From Coleophoma eucalyptorum (taxonomy: Eukaryota > Ascomycota > Leotiomycetes > Helotiales > Dermateaceae): 64,000 nt of DNA. The stretch is taken from positions 1 to 64,000 of the forward strand of contig JALRME010000039.1 in the NCBI GenBank assembly GCA_026120035.1, read 5' to 3'. How positions within the stretch are numbered: the stretch's first letter is position 1; the number at the start of each line of letters is the position of its first letter. Both the position numbers and the translations under genes were made by a program. Under the pieces are notes generated by a model that was not told the origin of the DNA, ran no database searches, and saw nothing but the letters and a program-made list of their open reading frames with translations. Of the stretch, positions 24,183 through 35,681 are shown one piece after another.

Positions 24183-26488
24183 TCAAACATACGGCTCTGT
24201 TCCAAGCATCGGGTCGTTTCTAAAATCATAAAGACCAGTGAGCAAACTCTCAATGCCGTCAGAAACACCAACATCAGCAATATCAGTAAACCACTGCGCC
24301 ATCTCATTAGATAATTGAGCACCGTACTGACCCGCAACTGAAGTAGAATCATCGGGGATTCGCCACCTCTCTTGATGCTTGTCTACAATCATACTCATAG
24401 TCTTTGCAGCCAAGGCTTCAAAGATATCTCGATATGGCGCAGCTTGTTCCCAGCGCTCAGCAAGCACTACCAGTACCATTGTACATGCTGTGCATGTGCT
24501 GCTGATTTCATCCTGTCTTGTCGTCTCGCGAATCTGACATGATGTCCAGAGACAGTGTAGATAGGTCAATCCTGCGAGGAATAGAATGTGTAAGGCTCCC
24601 CAGGTGTAGCTCATTGGCTTGCCAATGTAAAGACGCCGATACTCGAAGCATATCTCCTGAGCAGCACGGGAGCAGTGCATGAAAACTTCCGCCGAGCTTG
24701 AGTCAGCGGCCGAGCTATCTGCGGTGAGTTGTCCTCGGTAAAGTAAGAGGATGGAGTGGTTGTAGGCTAGATTGAACCAAGCTCTGGAGTCGAACACGGA
24801 TAACGGTGTTTGAGTGATTGTTTGTGGTGGAGTTGCATCTCTCCATTCAGTTAACTCCTTGCGCAAATATTCAATCTGTGCAAGTCGAGAAGAGTCATCA
24901 TTGGTGTCAGGGTCCAGAGAAGCATATAGCGAATTGTGAATCTGCGACCAGATTCGTCGTAGTCTGAAAGTGTGTATTGCTGCTGACATGCTGGTCGGTG
25001 GCTCAGAAACGGACATTCTTGGTTCGCTTGATATGCCAGCTGTTGTGATAAATGCGTCATCAATATCTAAAGGAAACTTAAGTCGCCGTCAGTACAGCGC
25101 AAAATGCTCGGGATCCTAAGGGAGTACCTCAATATCGATTTCTTGGTCCGGTATTCCAAAGGGTCTACCAAGCGTCATTGAAGCAGCACGATCTATTCCA
25201 TATGCACACCAGAAGACTCTTTTCCGCATTTCTGTTCTTAGTGGATCAACTGCGGAGGCAAATTTCTTTGCCGAACGATGATATCCCAACTCGATGCACT
25301 GGCGCAACGCCAGGCCAGACAAACTCCTGTACTTCCACTTAGTAGTGACATCAGAAAAGGTTGTTTCAACTTACCAGACCGATACGCCCACAGGTGACCG
25401 CAGAGAATACATTGTACAGCAAAGTAGTGCTTGTATTGACTCAATGCTGTCGAGTTGGATAACATAATCCATATATAGCTGAGCTGATGCATAGAAGCCC
25501 TGAATAACTTCAAGCTTAGCTGACTAAAAAGAGCATTCGGATTTATCGTTACAGTATGCTTACCTCTGATGTACAGCCATGCATATTCTGTGGTAAGACC
25601 AGAGCACCCACTGCATAGACCTGGAAAATGTCAATGGTTATCATGAGAGAGCTTGCAAGACCAGCCTACCATGTTGACAAAGAAGCATAAAACAGGGTTA
25701 ACACTCGAATCTTCCATACCGTTCATGATACTCTGCTCCCAGCTTTTGAAAGTAGCCTCATGCAAGAATGGATATTGCGTGTGAACATGCTCAAAGTATG
25801 CTTTCGTCAACATTTCACCAGTGGCGGGACTGGGCAATTGGCATGGAAACACCGTCTGACTAGATTGGTCGTCATGCGCGTCTTGACCTTTAGATTGACC
25901 GCTGCTATCCTGAGCTCTTAGCCTTCGTAGCGAAGAATTGATCATGCGAGAAAAGGCAAAAGCGGAGGAGGATCCGAAGTATTTAGGCTCCGTTCCAGGT
26001 GCGTTCAAAGCCAACAGGCCGACTTTGGAGGATAATTCATTCAAATCCTCCCGCTCGTGACTTGAGGCTAACGTGATAGAGGCATTAGAATTATCAAGAT
26101 TTGGGTTTTGATTCTCTTGAGTGTCAGTTTTGGATGGCAGCTCCAAGTGGCTGAAGTGGTCGTTGGCGACTTCGGGGCGTACTTGTTGCAGCATGCCTTC
26201 CAGCATGGCTACTCTTTCTTCAAGTGATTGCAAGTAATTTCGAGGCGTTTGTCGCTTGGATGCTGGATCCTCGACCAAGCATGCTGATCCCCCTCATTAA
26301 CACAGACTTCACCGACCACTCGGATCGGAGTAGAAGGGAATCTTGCTTACCGCGGCCCAGTCGCTGGCAGCTCCCACATGCTGGTATTTGACCATCGCAC
26401 TGCCAAAGGTAAGTTTTCAGTTTGCTATGAAAGAGTCGCATTGTAATACCTTCTGTTTCTTCTCTTTGCAATGAACACAGGCTACCAT
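24183..26488 (-). CDS. Zn2Cys6 fungal transcription factor with fungal_trans domain
   Basis: A nuclear regulator of about 690 residues in several exons. The start at 26488 and two small introns assemble the zinc cluster: CVHC, CDGQIPAC, GSCQRLGRAC, giving six cysteines. A linker and short coiled coil follow (NYLQSLEERVAMLEGMLQQV), as is usual for dimerisation. The middle domain carries the hallmark GLALRQCIELGYHRS, then RKRVFWCAYGIDRAASMTLG and RPFGIPDQEIDIE, which is the fungal_trans (PF04082) core. The C-terminal part is helical and ends at 24183. It lies tail to tail with the oxidase pseudogene and next to the hydroxyacid dehydrogenase, so it may regulate one of them. It could also serve the PKS locus 6 kb away. 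Neither is shown by the sequence. Confidence 0.88.
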
Positions 26489-26790
26489 GGTCCTATCTCC
26501 CACTCTTATCCTTTTGGCGCCTCTCCCGGATCCACTCCTAGAGCTCCGGCCTTGCAACATGGTTCAAATTTTGGAACTGTTATAAGTGTTGGAAAAAGCG
26601 GTTTCCTCAAGGTCGATGACTGCAAGTAGTAAGTAATTCATGAACTGTTTTGGTCGCCCCCGGAGATCGAGGAAGTCAAGGGCCAAGATTTGGCGATAAC
26701 AGAAGTGGGGCTTGGTACAGCAAATAGATGGAACGAGCCAAACATACAAAAAATTGATAACTTATAAGATTAAGAGGAGTATATGAAGGT
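26489..26790. other. Short intergenic spacer
   Basis: This is the 5' region of the Zn2Cys6 gene and the 3' flank of the hydroxyacid dehydrogenase gene. No gene is seen in it. Confidence 0.6.
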
Positions 26791-27933
26791 CTATTTAATC
26801 TCATTTACAGGTGCCACGGGTCTTCCCGTAGAGAAAAGAGCCTCGATGTTTGCAAAGCACTCCCTCTCAGCATCCCGAGCCGCTCTATTTGTCAAGCCAC
26901 CAAGATGAGGCTGTATAGTAACCTTATCACTCTCTACAAAATACGGATTGATTTTGGGCTCTGCTTCAAAGACATCCAATCCTGCTCTCGTAACCTTGCC
27001 GCTTTCGAGCGCAGCGATCAAAGCATCCTCATTGACAATTGGCCCGCGAGCGGTGTTGACGAAGAAGACACCGTCCTTCATTTGGGCAAACTCGGCATGC
27101 GAGATCATACCGGTAGTTGCTGCATTCAATGGCACGCTTACAGATATCACATCTGAAGTTCGCAGCAGATCCTCGAGGGTTGGGCACCAGGTTGCATTGT
27201 ACTGAGCCTCGATCTCTGGCGATGCTCGGCTGCGGTTGTGATATTGAACCTTCATATTAAAAGCTGCAACTTTGCGCGCATAATGCTTGTATCATGTTAG
27301 CAGATAAGCCAATACAAATTTAAGCACTGCCAACCTTTCCAATGGCCCCTAGTCCGATAATACCAACAGTCAAACCGCTTGGATCTGTACAAGGAACATG
27401 ATCATTCCTCCAAAACCCGCTTCGAGCCGACTTCTCTGCTCTCGTGGTATCTCTACACACAGCAAGCGTAAGGAAAAGCGCCATATCGGCCGTAGGTTCT
27501 GAGACAGCATTTCTGGTGTTGCAGAACCAAATTCCATTCTCAGTCATCCAGTCTACTGGGAATTCATTGTACCCGGCAGAGGCAGACACGATGATCTTGC
27601 AGTCTGGTACGAGAGGCGCAAATAGTTCTCCATCGAATGGCTCGAATGGTGCTGTGCCCATCAGGATGATGAATGCACTGTACGGTCCGGAGGTAGACAC
27701 AGCTTCTGCAATTGCTGGCAGAGCTTCCTTTCGATTTTTGACCGAGAGGACCTATAAGTTCTTGTCAGACCAGACAACACACGCCAGGAAAAAGATCGTA
27801 CATCGAGTTGAAACTTAGTCTTGAAATCTTCGAGAAACTCAACACCCGCGGCTTTTGGTCGCATCAAAGCCAACACCTTGGGCTTCTCTTGAATGGAGGG
27901 CGTCATGTTCACGGAAGCGGTAGTCGATTGCAT
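26791..27933 (-). CDS. NAD(P)-dependent D-2-hydroxyacid dehydrogenase (glyoxylate/hydroxypyruvate reductase-like)
   Basis: About 345 residues in three exons. The start is ATG at 27933; a second Met at 27906 is an alternative. Exon 1 ends FQLD with a GTACGA donor and resumes VLSVKNRKEA. A second intron splits GLGAIGK from HYARKVAAF. The Rossmann motif is GIIGLGAIGK. Catalytic residues of the family are visible: Arg in FVNTARGPIVNEDAL, Glu in AGLDVFEAEP and His in IQPHLGGLT. These reduce 2-keto acids such as glyoxylate or hydroxypyruvate, or run the reverse reaction. There is no targeting signal, so it is probably cytosolic. Substrate cannot be told from the sequence. Confidence 0.9.
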
Positions 27934-28508
27934 GGCCGGATCGAATTTTGTGCCTGCACTTGCGCATTAATATGGTCGCAGGAAGGTCAATAGAATTGGC
28001 ATACCTTGTGAGACGCGCCAAAGGTTTCCCCACCATTGTTGATCGTCATTGTTTCGACATATTCCCCTGTCGTGATGAGTTGCAGCTTATCCCCCGCTGC
28101 AGCCCGGAAGAATGCGAGGTGGATGACAGGGGGGCATTGCACCCGATGCGCGGCCAGGGACGGAAACTCCCGAGTCACTGTAGTTACGCGGGGAAATTCC
28201 ACTTTCGTTCGGTTGCCCGATTCTCACCCCAACTTCCTACTGTCTGTGTTAGTAACCTCTCAAACTACTACAGAGTTTCGCGCACCTAGACGTTTTGAGA
28301 CAGAGGAGGCATTAAAACTTTCACTGAGAAGTTCTTTTTTGTCACAATCATCCCAAATGGACCGACGCAAATGTATGTCTTATATGACGAAGAAAAATCC
28401 CAAGTAAAGTCCGCTAAAAGTCGCTACAAAATTGCTCCAAATTGCCAAACCGACGGTGTCATGCTCTTCGTACAACTCTGGTGTCACTCTCCTCGGGAAA
28501 CCATTCCC
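27934..28508. other. Intergenic spacer
   Basis: Contains the upstream region of the hydroxyacid dehydrogenase (minus strand) and the 3' flank of the F-box-like gene. No supported gene is seen. Confidence 0.55.
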
Positions 28509-29307
28509 TTAGCGCATCTCTCTGGTGTCAACCTCCCTAGGAACCCATTTCCTCAACGCGTATCTCTCCGTCCCCTTTCGCTGAACAGTTTCGTCTCTCA
28601 GCCGCTGCTCAAAATGATCCATTTCTGAGTTTCGCACCCACTTCATCCATAGTTTATTACAAAATCCTCCCCTGCCCCTCCGATAAGTCCAAAAGTTGGC
28701 CTGCTGTTTGCGTGGTTTGGGTCGGCCGTGGTAACCTAATTCGCAAAACATCAGATATCTGAATGAACACGAGGAGAAAAAAGGGCGCATACATCTCTTC
28801 TTTTGGCTTGCCTTTCTCTTCGTAAACTTTCCACATTCGCCACAGTAATTCAAGCCCTTCGGGACCCAAGTCCTCAACCTCTGGTACAGCTTCGAGCTTC
28901 GGTTAAAGCACTCACAATGAGTACTCCATGACCGTGTTCGACACTTCTTGGGCGCCGGGATCGGCTTGCCCGCAGCTTTCCGTAGTTCGACGATTTTGTT
29001 GTATACCTTCTCATGACAATCCCGGCGATGGAGCCACCGTGACATATGCGGCGTCATCTTAGGGTCCACCTCGTAAGAACCACAGTACTCCATATCCTCT
29101 TCATTGTCAAGATGGAGACTGAATTTCTTGTTGGTCGGCAAATTGTAAAAGTATTTACTATGTTTTCGTAAGCTGCCGGCTTCCAAAACTACCAAGGCAG
29201 ACATACCACGTGAGTCGAAGACAAACTTGGTCATTGCGTGAGCATTTATCGAGGATTAGAGAATGGATCTCAGGGGGGAATGAGGTGAAGCAGGTGAAAG
29301 CCGCCAT
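28509..29307 (-). CDS. F-box-like protein, function unknown
   Basis: Three exons give roughly 230 residues. I start at the ATG at 29307, which has a good Kozak context; an in-frame ATG at 29367 is possible. The opening FTSFPPEIHSLILDKCSRND followed by CLRLTCKYFYNLP (joined over the first intron) has the spacing of an F-box: Leu/Pro start, a conserved Ile-Leu and the closing CLRLTCK. The rest is Cys-, Arg- and Trp-rich (GLNYCGECGKFTKRK, then KKRCYHGRPKPRKQQ across the second intron), as in many lineage-specific fungal F-box proteins. If real, it would be a substrate adaptor of an SCF ubiquitin ligase. The target is unknown. Confidence 0.68.
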
Positions 29308-30676
29308 CGCTAAATGTGTGTTCAAGCAAAAGAGGTTTATGGATGATAATGCTTTCTGTGGGACCATAGACAAAATTGGGTTGATTCTGACAGTCAATTG
29401 CACTGCTCTTTGAGGCTTTTGACTTCTTCATTTTCAATGCGCTGAGGAGCTCGTGGTCTATATAAGATGGATGCTCGAGCAGATGGCGATCGCGACAAAA
29501 CTAAATATAACTCGTGCAGAAACGCGCTATCACGGGGTCTGTTAGGCAGCAACCCCTTGAGGAACACTAGCGTCAGGCAACAGTCAGGTGACTGGGATCC
29601 GACTACACGTTTTCGGAAATAGGATAACTAAATCTGATGTTAAGTGGATAGTGGAGCGTTATTTATTGTGTGAGAAGAATTCAAGGCCTAAGGCCAAGCC
29701 TTCACTTACGCTAATCTTAAGCAAAGGTCCTATGATATGGATCGTCATCGATTTGATGGATTTCCGCGCCTAGGCAGATGGCGAAGATCATCATATTGCC
29801 TAGATCAAGGGTGCCTTTATAAAGCATATCTAGCTGCGTGCTCTTGTGGATAAAAGAGTAGAATTTGTAGCTGGAGTGGTCAATACTTGTGTAGGTGATA
29901 ATGGAAGATGATTGTATTATTTACAAATACGAGGCTTAGTCAAATGTGAGAGGCGAATCTGCAAGCTTCGACTACATGCAACCTGTGTAGAGGCAAACGC
30001 TGGCCCAGGTGACTGGAAGTGCCGTTTCCTTCAGTTCTAAGAGGTAGTAACTACTACATGCCCACGGGATCTTCTGTAAGTTGTTACTCTACTCGAGACG
30101 TCCTATTTGAGGAAGCCGCGGCAACTTATACATCGATGTCAGTGGGTCTTTATAACTAGAGGAGCTTGATCTGGCGGACAGTTAAAATGCGCCTGTCATC
30201 CTATCTAGCCTTTACATTCGAATCCAAGATTGTAGCATCTATAAAGCTGAGAACATAGTACGGATAGGGATTCCGGTGGTGGTATACGACCAATAACACA
30301 TCGCATTCGCCACTGTCAAAGTAACTAACTTACTGGTTAATACGGCATTGAATTGGTCAATACGACACTAAAAATTGAACAACTTGTCAATTGGCAAATA
30401 CGTCGTAGCAGAACTCTGGCTTGGGCACCAAAAACAACTTGAACAGTCTTCCTACATAAGCATTGTGCGGTGGCATGGAGCTGGTGGATTCGATGAACAG
30501 ATGAGTTTCAAAAAATCCAAATTTTGTGGAAGTCTAAATACAAAAATGGTAAAATAGATACAAAGAAGTTGTGGGAGGATGGGATCCAAAAGGTTTCTCC
30601 TGTCGTACAACCAGACTATGGTATTTAGCCAATGGGCCGACCTTTCCCAGTTACAGAATCTAAATAGATCTGATCT
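29308..30676. other. AT-rich gene-free region
   Basis: No gene is supported. A block starting TGTTAGGCAGCAACCCC at about 29538 has the look of an LTR edge, but I found no partner copy in this window. The rest is short open frames. Confidence 0.5.
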
Positions 30677-32586
30677 CTAGTACCAGAGAGCCTTGTTCCA
30701 GATGACACTCTTGACGTTGGCGAGGTCATCGGCCTGGGTGTACATAGTGGTGTTGAAGACCAACTCGGTACCGGCGGTGGTGGAGTTGCCGTATTGTGGC
30801 CAGTAAAGCTTGTCGGCTGTCCACATAGTGTTGGGGTTTCCAGTAAGGACGAAAGACATTAGGTACTTCTGCATGGTGATCTAAAGCAAGCGAATCAGTA
30901 TATTGAATTGGAGCGGGGGTATATGAAATGAACTTACGGCGACAGTGGCATTAACAGAACTTGAACCCATTCCGCCTCCTGCTCCTCCGACAGAGGCGGT
31001 AGAATTGCTACTGGATGTGGTTGCAACGCTGGTGGTAGCGGAAGAGGTGGAAGTAGAGTTGCTAGTGGTCGTAGTGGTAGTTGAATCGGAAAGGGAGTAG
31101 GTGCTGTACCCTAAATCGAACCTTGATTAGTATCTAGTCCAGTGTAGCAAGTTGGAGAAACATACAGTAGTAGCTCTGGTCGGTTCCATGGGTGGCAGAG
31201 TCGAGGGCAACCATAGCGTTCCATGTCTGGTTCTTCATGGCGTTGGTAAGAGCAAAGTTTTTGCCAGTCAAGTCGAAAGACTGCTTCATGTCGGAGAAGC
31301 GAAGACCTGGACTGGTATAGTCATCCTCTGGGAATGCAGCGAGAGTTTGCTCGATAACATCATCGGTAATAGCTGGGAAGAATATCTTCAAGTATGTGGT
31401 GACGTCTTCAGTGGTATCAACTCCACTGTAAGCTTGGCCGTTAGCCTCGTGTTGCTCGTGGGAAATGACGACAGGGCCTGAGAAGTTGAAGCGTCCGGCG
31501 TAGAGTTGGGCCTCATCTGTAGTTTATTTGTCAGCTAAGCTCGAGAAAAACATACTATGGGATTGGAGAGCTTACAGGTATCGCCAATAATGTCACCGTC
31601 AACGCGAGGTTGGTGCTGATAAGTGTAGTTGCTTACGATTTCTGAAGCAGCGGTGGTAAGGGTGTCGAAATCAACTGCGCGCATGCAGCTCATGTAACCT
31701 CCAGTACACCCAACAGCAGCGGAAACATTCTGGTAGAATATCTAAATAACGAATTAACTGCCTGACTCTATCTTCACTTGAGTAAGACTTACCTCGGCAT
31801 GGTGATGACCAGCACCTGGGACAAAGCCAGGAGACATGATATAAGCACGTTGGAATAGCTGAGTGAAGCGTCCGGCGAAGCGCTAGAGATATGTTTAGCA
31901 TTGCGCCTTATCATGAGAACATCCTGATAGCATACAGTCAACTGGAACATAACTTGCGAACCACCAGCAGAGAAGCCAACAGCAGTGACTTCATCGGGGT
32001 TTCCTCCAAAATTGCTGATATATTTGTTCACCCATTCGAAAGCGTGGGTGACGTCCCAGATCGCAGCATTGGTAGCACCACCCTCATGAGCGAAGGTAGG
32101 ACCGTTAGCCAATCCAGTGAAACCAAGTCTGTAGTTGTAGGCAACGAAGATGAAATCGGTGCTCAAGTCAAAGAGGCCCTCGGGAGTGTTCTCGGACTTG
32201 CTACCACCAGTGAATCCACCACCATAAGTCCACACCATAACTGGGAGGTTTCTTCCTACGCTATCAGCAGGAGCCCAGATATCCATATACAAGCAGTCCT
32301 CGGCGGAAGCGCAGTCGACGTCGGAATCGGCAAGGTCACCAGAATTGACCTCAGTCTCTACAGGAGGCCATTCTGGCTTGGCGAAGCGCAAGTCACCCGT
32401 TGGGACAGCAGCGAAACGAATGTTTTGGTATTTGACATAGCCAGCCGTTGTGTTCTCGGCGGCGGCAACAATGGTGGAGTAGTCGAGTGTTATAGTAGGT
32501 AACGAAGAGCTAGCACTGCTTGTGGTAGCAGGCAGGGCTGAAACCACCGAAGCCGCCAATGGCAACAAAAACGTAGAGTAATGCAT
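30677..32586 (-). CDS. Secreted type-B carboxylesterase/lipase
   Basis: About 570 residues in several exons. The first ATG in frame is at 32586, giving a signal peptide MHYSTFLLPLAASVVSALPA. The family signatures are present: CLYMDIWAP (type-B signature 2), VMVWTYGGGFTGGS (oxyanion hole region) and the nucleophile serine in AVGFSAGGSQV. The usual Glu-Ser of GESAGG is replaced by GFSAGG, which is common in fungal members. A low-complexity Ser/Thr/Asn stretch of about 45 residues (31100-30960) precedes the C-terminal segment MQKYLMSFVLTGNPNT. It is rich in potential O- and N-glycosylation sites. It likely hydrolyses esters outside the cell; the substrate is unknown. I did not identify the catalytic His with certainty, so loss of activity is not excluded. 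Confidence 0.86.
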
Positions 32587-34865
32587 AAGTGGAAAAATCA
32601 AAATGAATCAAAAACGAGAGGCTAGGGAAGCAGAACGTATCAGATTGCTCTGTGGCGAAAGAGAGGCGATGGATGAAGAGATGGGGAGAACAACATGGTG
32701 CTGAAGACAGTTTCTTATATACCAACAAAAACAATTACAACAATATTTTCCACCCACCTTGATGGAATTTGCCATGCCGGCTTGGCTCTAAATCTGCGTG
32801 TATATCAGCTCGCCTTGCTGTTGGTGACGACTCCAACGGCGGAGTAAAGTCAAGAGCTAAAGCTAGTGCCCCAGGATTTGAACGGCACTTGGCTGAAGAT
32901 CCCTGCCAAATGTGTATAATAATAGCGCGTTCATCGTATTCAGATCCCGAGCAAGAAAGAAATCCAACTCCCAGCGGAGCCCAGCGGAGCCCAGCGAGAA
33001 GGAATAGACAGTGTACTGTAAGGCTGGACTGGTCGGGTTGACTTCATGGGGACTATAGCTCGGTTAAGATACTTTACTAAGTTGTGAGGATTAATATGGC
33101 TGACGTTCAAATGGTGACGAGTCCCAGTCTTGGCAACAAGCCTTGGTACGGAAATTTGAACTACAATCACCGGTTAATATTCTACCATAGACGAAACAAT
33201 CGAGACTATGGATTTATGTCTGTCAGTGCCCCTGCAAGTTCATTTGATGCTCCCTATCATTAAGCTTAATCCATTTTTGCCTTACGTATGCTATGAGTTG
33301 TTTCTATAAAACATCTGATAATTGTGGCAGAGGGCGAGAATTCACTCGAAATTCCGGGCTGGTTAAGTTAAGACGAGCAAGCGTCTACTGAACTTTTGGC
33401 TCATTTGATCCTATAATCCTTTTGCGATCCTTTTAAATGGAGTGCTATTTGGCCTTTCTAGACTCCCACAATTGTCTACACTAAAACTCCTCGCAACTTA
33501 ACTAGTTTCTCACACTTTCCTTTCTTTTAAGGCCACTTCCATGTAATATACTCGGGGCAGATCTGCAAGGGTAGCAAGCCCTTTCCTGGTATCGAAAGCT
33601 GCGTAGGCAAGGAGCAATAGCAGTGGTGCAGGAGAATCAAGTTCAAATCGAAGGGAGCAGTTCTATGCACAGCCTAGCTCGTGTTGGATTCAGGTTCATC
33701 CCCCTTCTATATGCACGCAACAATTGCGCTCTCATTCTAGCCAGTCTATATTTGAAAGTTGGGCCTCCAAACGAGTGATCTAATAAGGTTCATGGCATAA
33801 CTTTGACGTAGTAGTAAAAGCTGTAGATTGATACAGTCTTAGAACCTACGTCCTAGGCAGTTATACATTCTCAACTGTATAGTTAGCTGGATGGAACATA
33901 AATAAAAGATGCCACGTCCTATTTGGGTACTTATATTGATTTATATCAGCAGACGCAAAAGAACAGGAGGTTTGAGCCAACTTACAGTACACCGCGCTAT
34001 CTGTTCAGGGATTACATGAAGTCATCGTCTGCAAGTCATGCGACTAGCCCAAATTAGGACTAGTCAGGGGCTTTATACCTAGGTGCTAAACTCATTAATA
34101 TAAGGTGGGTATGCATCACAACGTTGATACCTTCCACAATTGACTCAGTGATGCAACACTTCAGCGTTCCGCACCTCCTGCATCGAATACGCTCAATACT
34201 ATCAACTACAGTAAGAGACAAAAGCTCTTTAGGTGAAATACTATTCACAACCCTTTTCTACACACTAAAGGTCAAATGTGCTTTACCGATGAATCAAGTG
34301 AATGGTAACTCAAAGAGCTTCAAGTCTGAATGGGGATCGACTATGGCTTTTCAGGGCCACATAAAGTGCTTGCGAGGTCAGAAGTGATAGAATATCTGCC
34401 TAGAGTAGATTTATGTTAGAGGTCAAGGGAAACAGGCAGCGAAAGCTATGGACCCAAAGAAACAACTAACGCAGATGGAGAAAGGAGTAGAAGGTTGTGA
34501 AATACACTTAAAAGAGATTCTCTAGTCACAAGTATCGATATGAGCGTTGTAAAACAAATGGCCGAGAACCAAAATAAGATAAGTTCCTCGACGACGGCAA
34601 GGAAAGACTTCCAAGACCATTAGAGGAGCAGTGCACCGAAGGCCCATACAAAATATGAGACTTGTCTTAAATGTTTTCGAGATGGATCTAGCCAACCTCC
34701 TTGTTCTAGATTACATTATCCACCTTGCTAGTAAAAACAAGGTGTCTTGACCTTGTGGTCAGGCTCTTCTCTTTGCTTCGACTCAACGAATCTTACATCA
34801 AACAAACGAAACTTAGAAAGACAAGCACGGATTAAGTGTAGCCAATCTTCTCTAAACATGACCGT
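32587..34865. other. Gene-free region, AT-rich in its right part
   Basis: The left end is the promoter of the carboxylesterase. About 32969-33000 holds a short tandem repeat (CAGCGGAGCC, about three copies). From 33.2 to 34.8 kb the sequence is AT-rich with many stops in all frames and no recognisable gene or RNA. Confidence 0.55.
32969..33000. repeat. 10-bp tandem repeat
   Basis: The unit CAGCGGAGCC is repeated about three times head to tail, the last copy being incomplete. No function is suggested. Confidence 0.85.
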
Positions 34866-35681
34866 CTATAGCTTGCCTCTCAGCAAGTTCGAGATCATTT
34901 CTCGTCCAGTAACCCAGGTAGTTCTCCACAAAGTTGGGAAATCCAGTGTGCTGGTGAAGGTATCCGCATATCCAAAGCCCAACATGGGGGGAATCCATCC
35001 TCTAGCGTATTCGAGCGCAAAGCATGCTTCGTCCATTTTATATTGCTTGACAGTGCCGCGGCGCAGGTGGTGAACACTGCCTTGAGGGTACACTTCTGGT
35101 TCGTAGGAGCCAGGAGTATAGGCAAGTTGTGTACCGGCAAGAATATGGAAGTAATCGTCGGCCGTGTGTCTGCCAGTGTGTCCCTCCGTGCCAATGGCAG
35201 TTCCGAAGATGATCAAATACTCCGTGATACCTAGAAAGTAGCGGTCAGTCAAGTGAAAATTGGCTATATAATACCGCAGCTTCTCCAGCTCCAAGCTGCA
35301 ATCAAAAAGAGTGTTAGGAAGGTACATACTAGCATGAATGATATACATAGCGCCCATGGCTCCGCCAGCATTGTTGAAGATCCACTCCTCGTCCAAGTTT
35401 ACGTATCCACCTGGAAGTTTCTCGCTCAATTCACCCACAATGTAGCTTACAACGGCTCTGGTATCATTTCCATGCGCAGTGATTGCGCGCTGTGATAAGT
35501 CGTGCAATTGGGGTGGCGAGAAGATATAGAATTGCTCAAGTCTCGCATCGAGGTAGAGATAGACAGGAGTCAAGACAGCGAAAATCAAAACGAGGACACT
35601 GAGCGTCGAGAACCAGGAGCAGCAGCCACTCTTCTTCGCCGGCTTTGGAGTTGATGCTCCACGGGGCTTGTGGGAAGGCAT
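34866..35681 (-). CDS. ERG2: C-8 sterol isomerase (ERG2, sigma-1 receptor family)
   Basis: Two exons, 35330-35681 and 34866-35230, give 238 residues, the normal length. The protein converts fecosterol to episterol in ergosterol synthesis on the ER membrane. An N-terminal transmembrane helix (about residues 24-46) follows a Lys/Pro-rich head. The segment joined across the intron reads YIIHASITEYLIIFGTAIGT, followed by EGHTGRHTADDYFHILAG, the most conserved stretch of the ERG2 family. The intron is 99 bases with no in-frame stop, so the unspliced frame stays open and would add 33 residues that no family member has. Azole-, morpholine- and SREBP-related regulation is known for ergosterol genes; a CACGTG lies about 115 bases upstream. 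Confidence 0.95.
   Translation of the reverse strand: MPSHKPRGASTPKPAKKSGCCSWFSTLSVLVLIFAVLTPVYLYLDARLEQFYIFSPPQLHDLSQRAITAHGNDTRAVVSYIVGELSEKLPGGYVNLDEEWIFNNAGGAMGAMYIIHASMYLPNTLFDCSLELEKLRYYIANFHLTDRYFLGITEYLIIFGTAIGTEGHTGRHTADDYFHILAGTQLAYTPGSYEPEVYPQGSVHHLRRGTVKQYKMDEACFALEYARGWIPPMLGFGYADTFTSTLDFPTLWRTTWVTGREMISNLLRGKL

Noticed and set aside
29538..30130. Second LTR family starting TGTTAGGCAGCAACCCC
   Set aside because: It has an LTR-like edge, but no second copy, primer site or matching end was found in the window.
35231..35329. Unspliced single-exon ERG2 of 271 residues
   Set aside because: The intron has good donor and acceptor, and splicing restores the invariant HASITEYLIIFGTA segment of the family.
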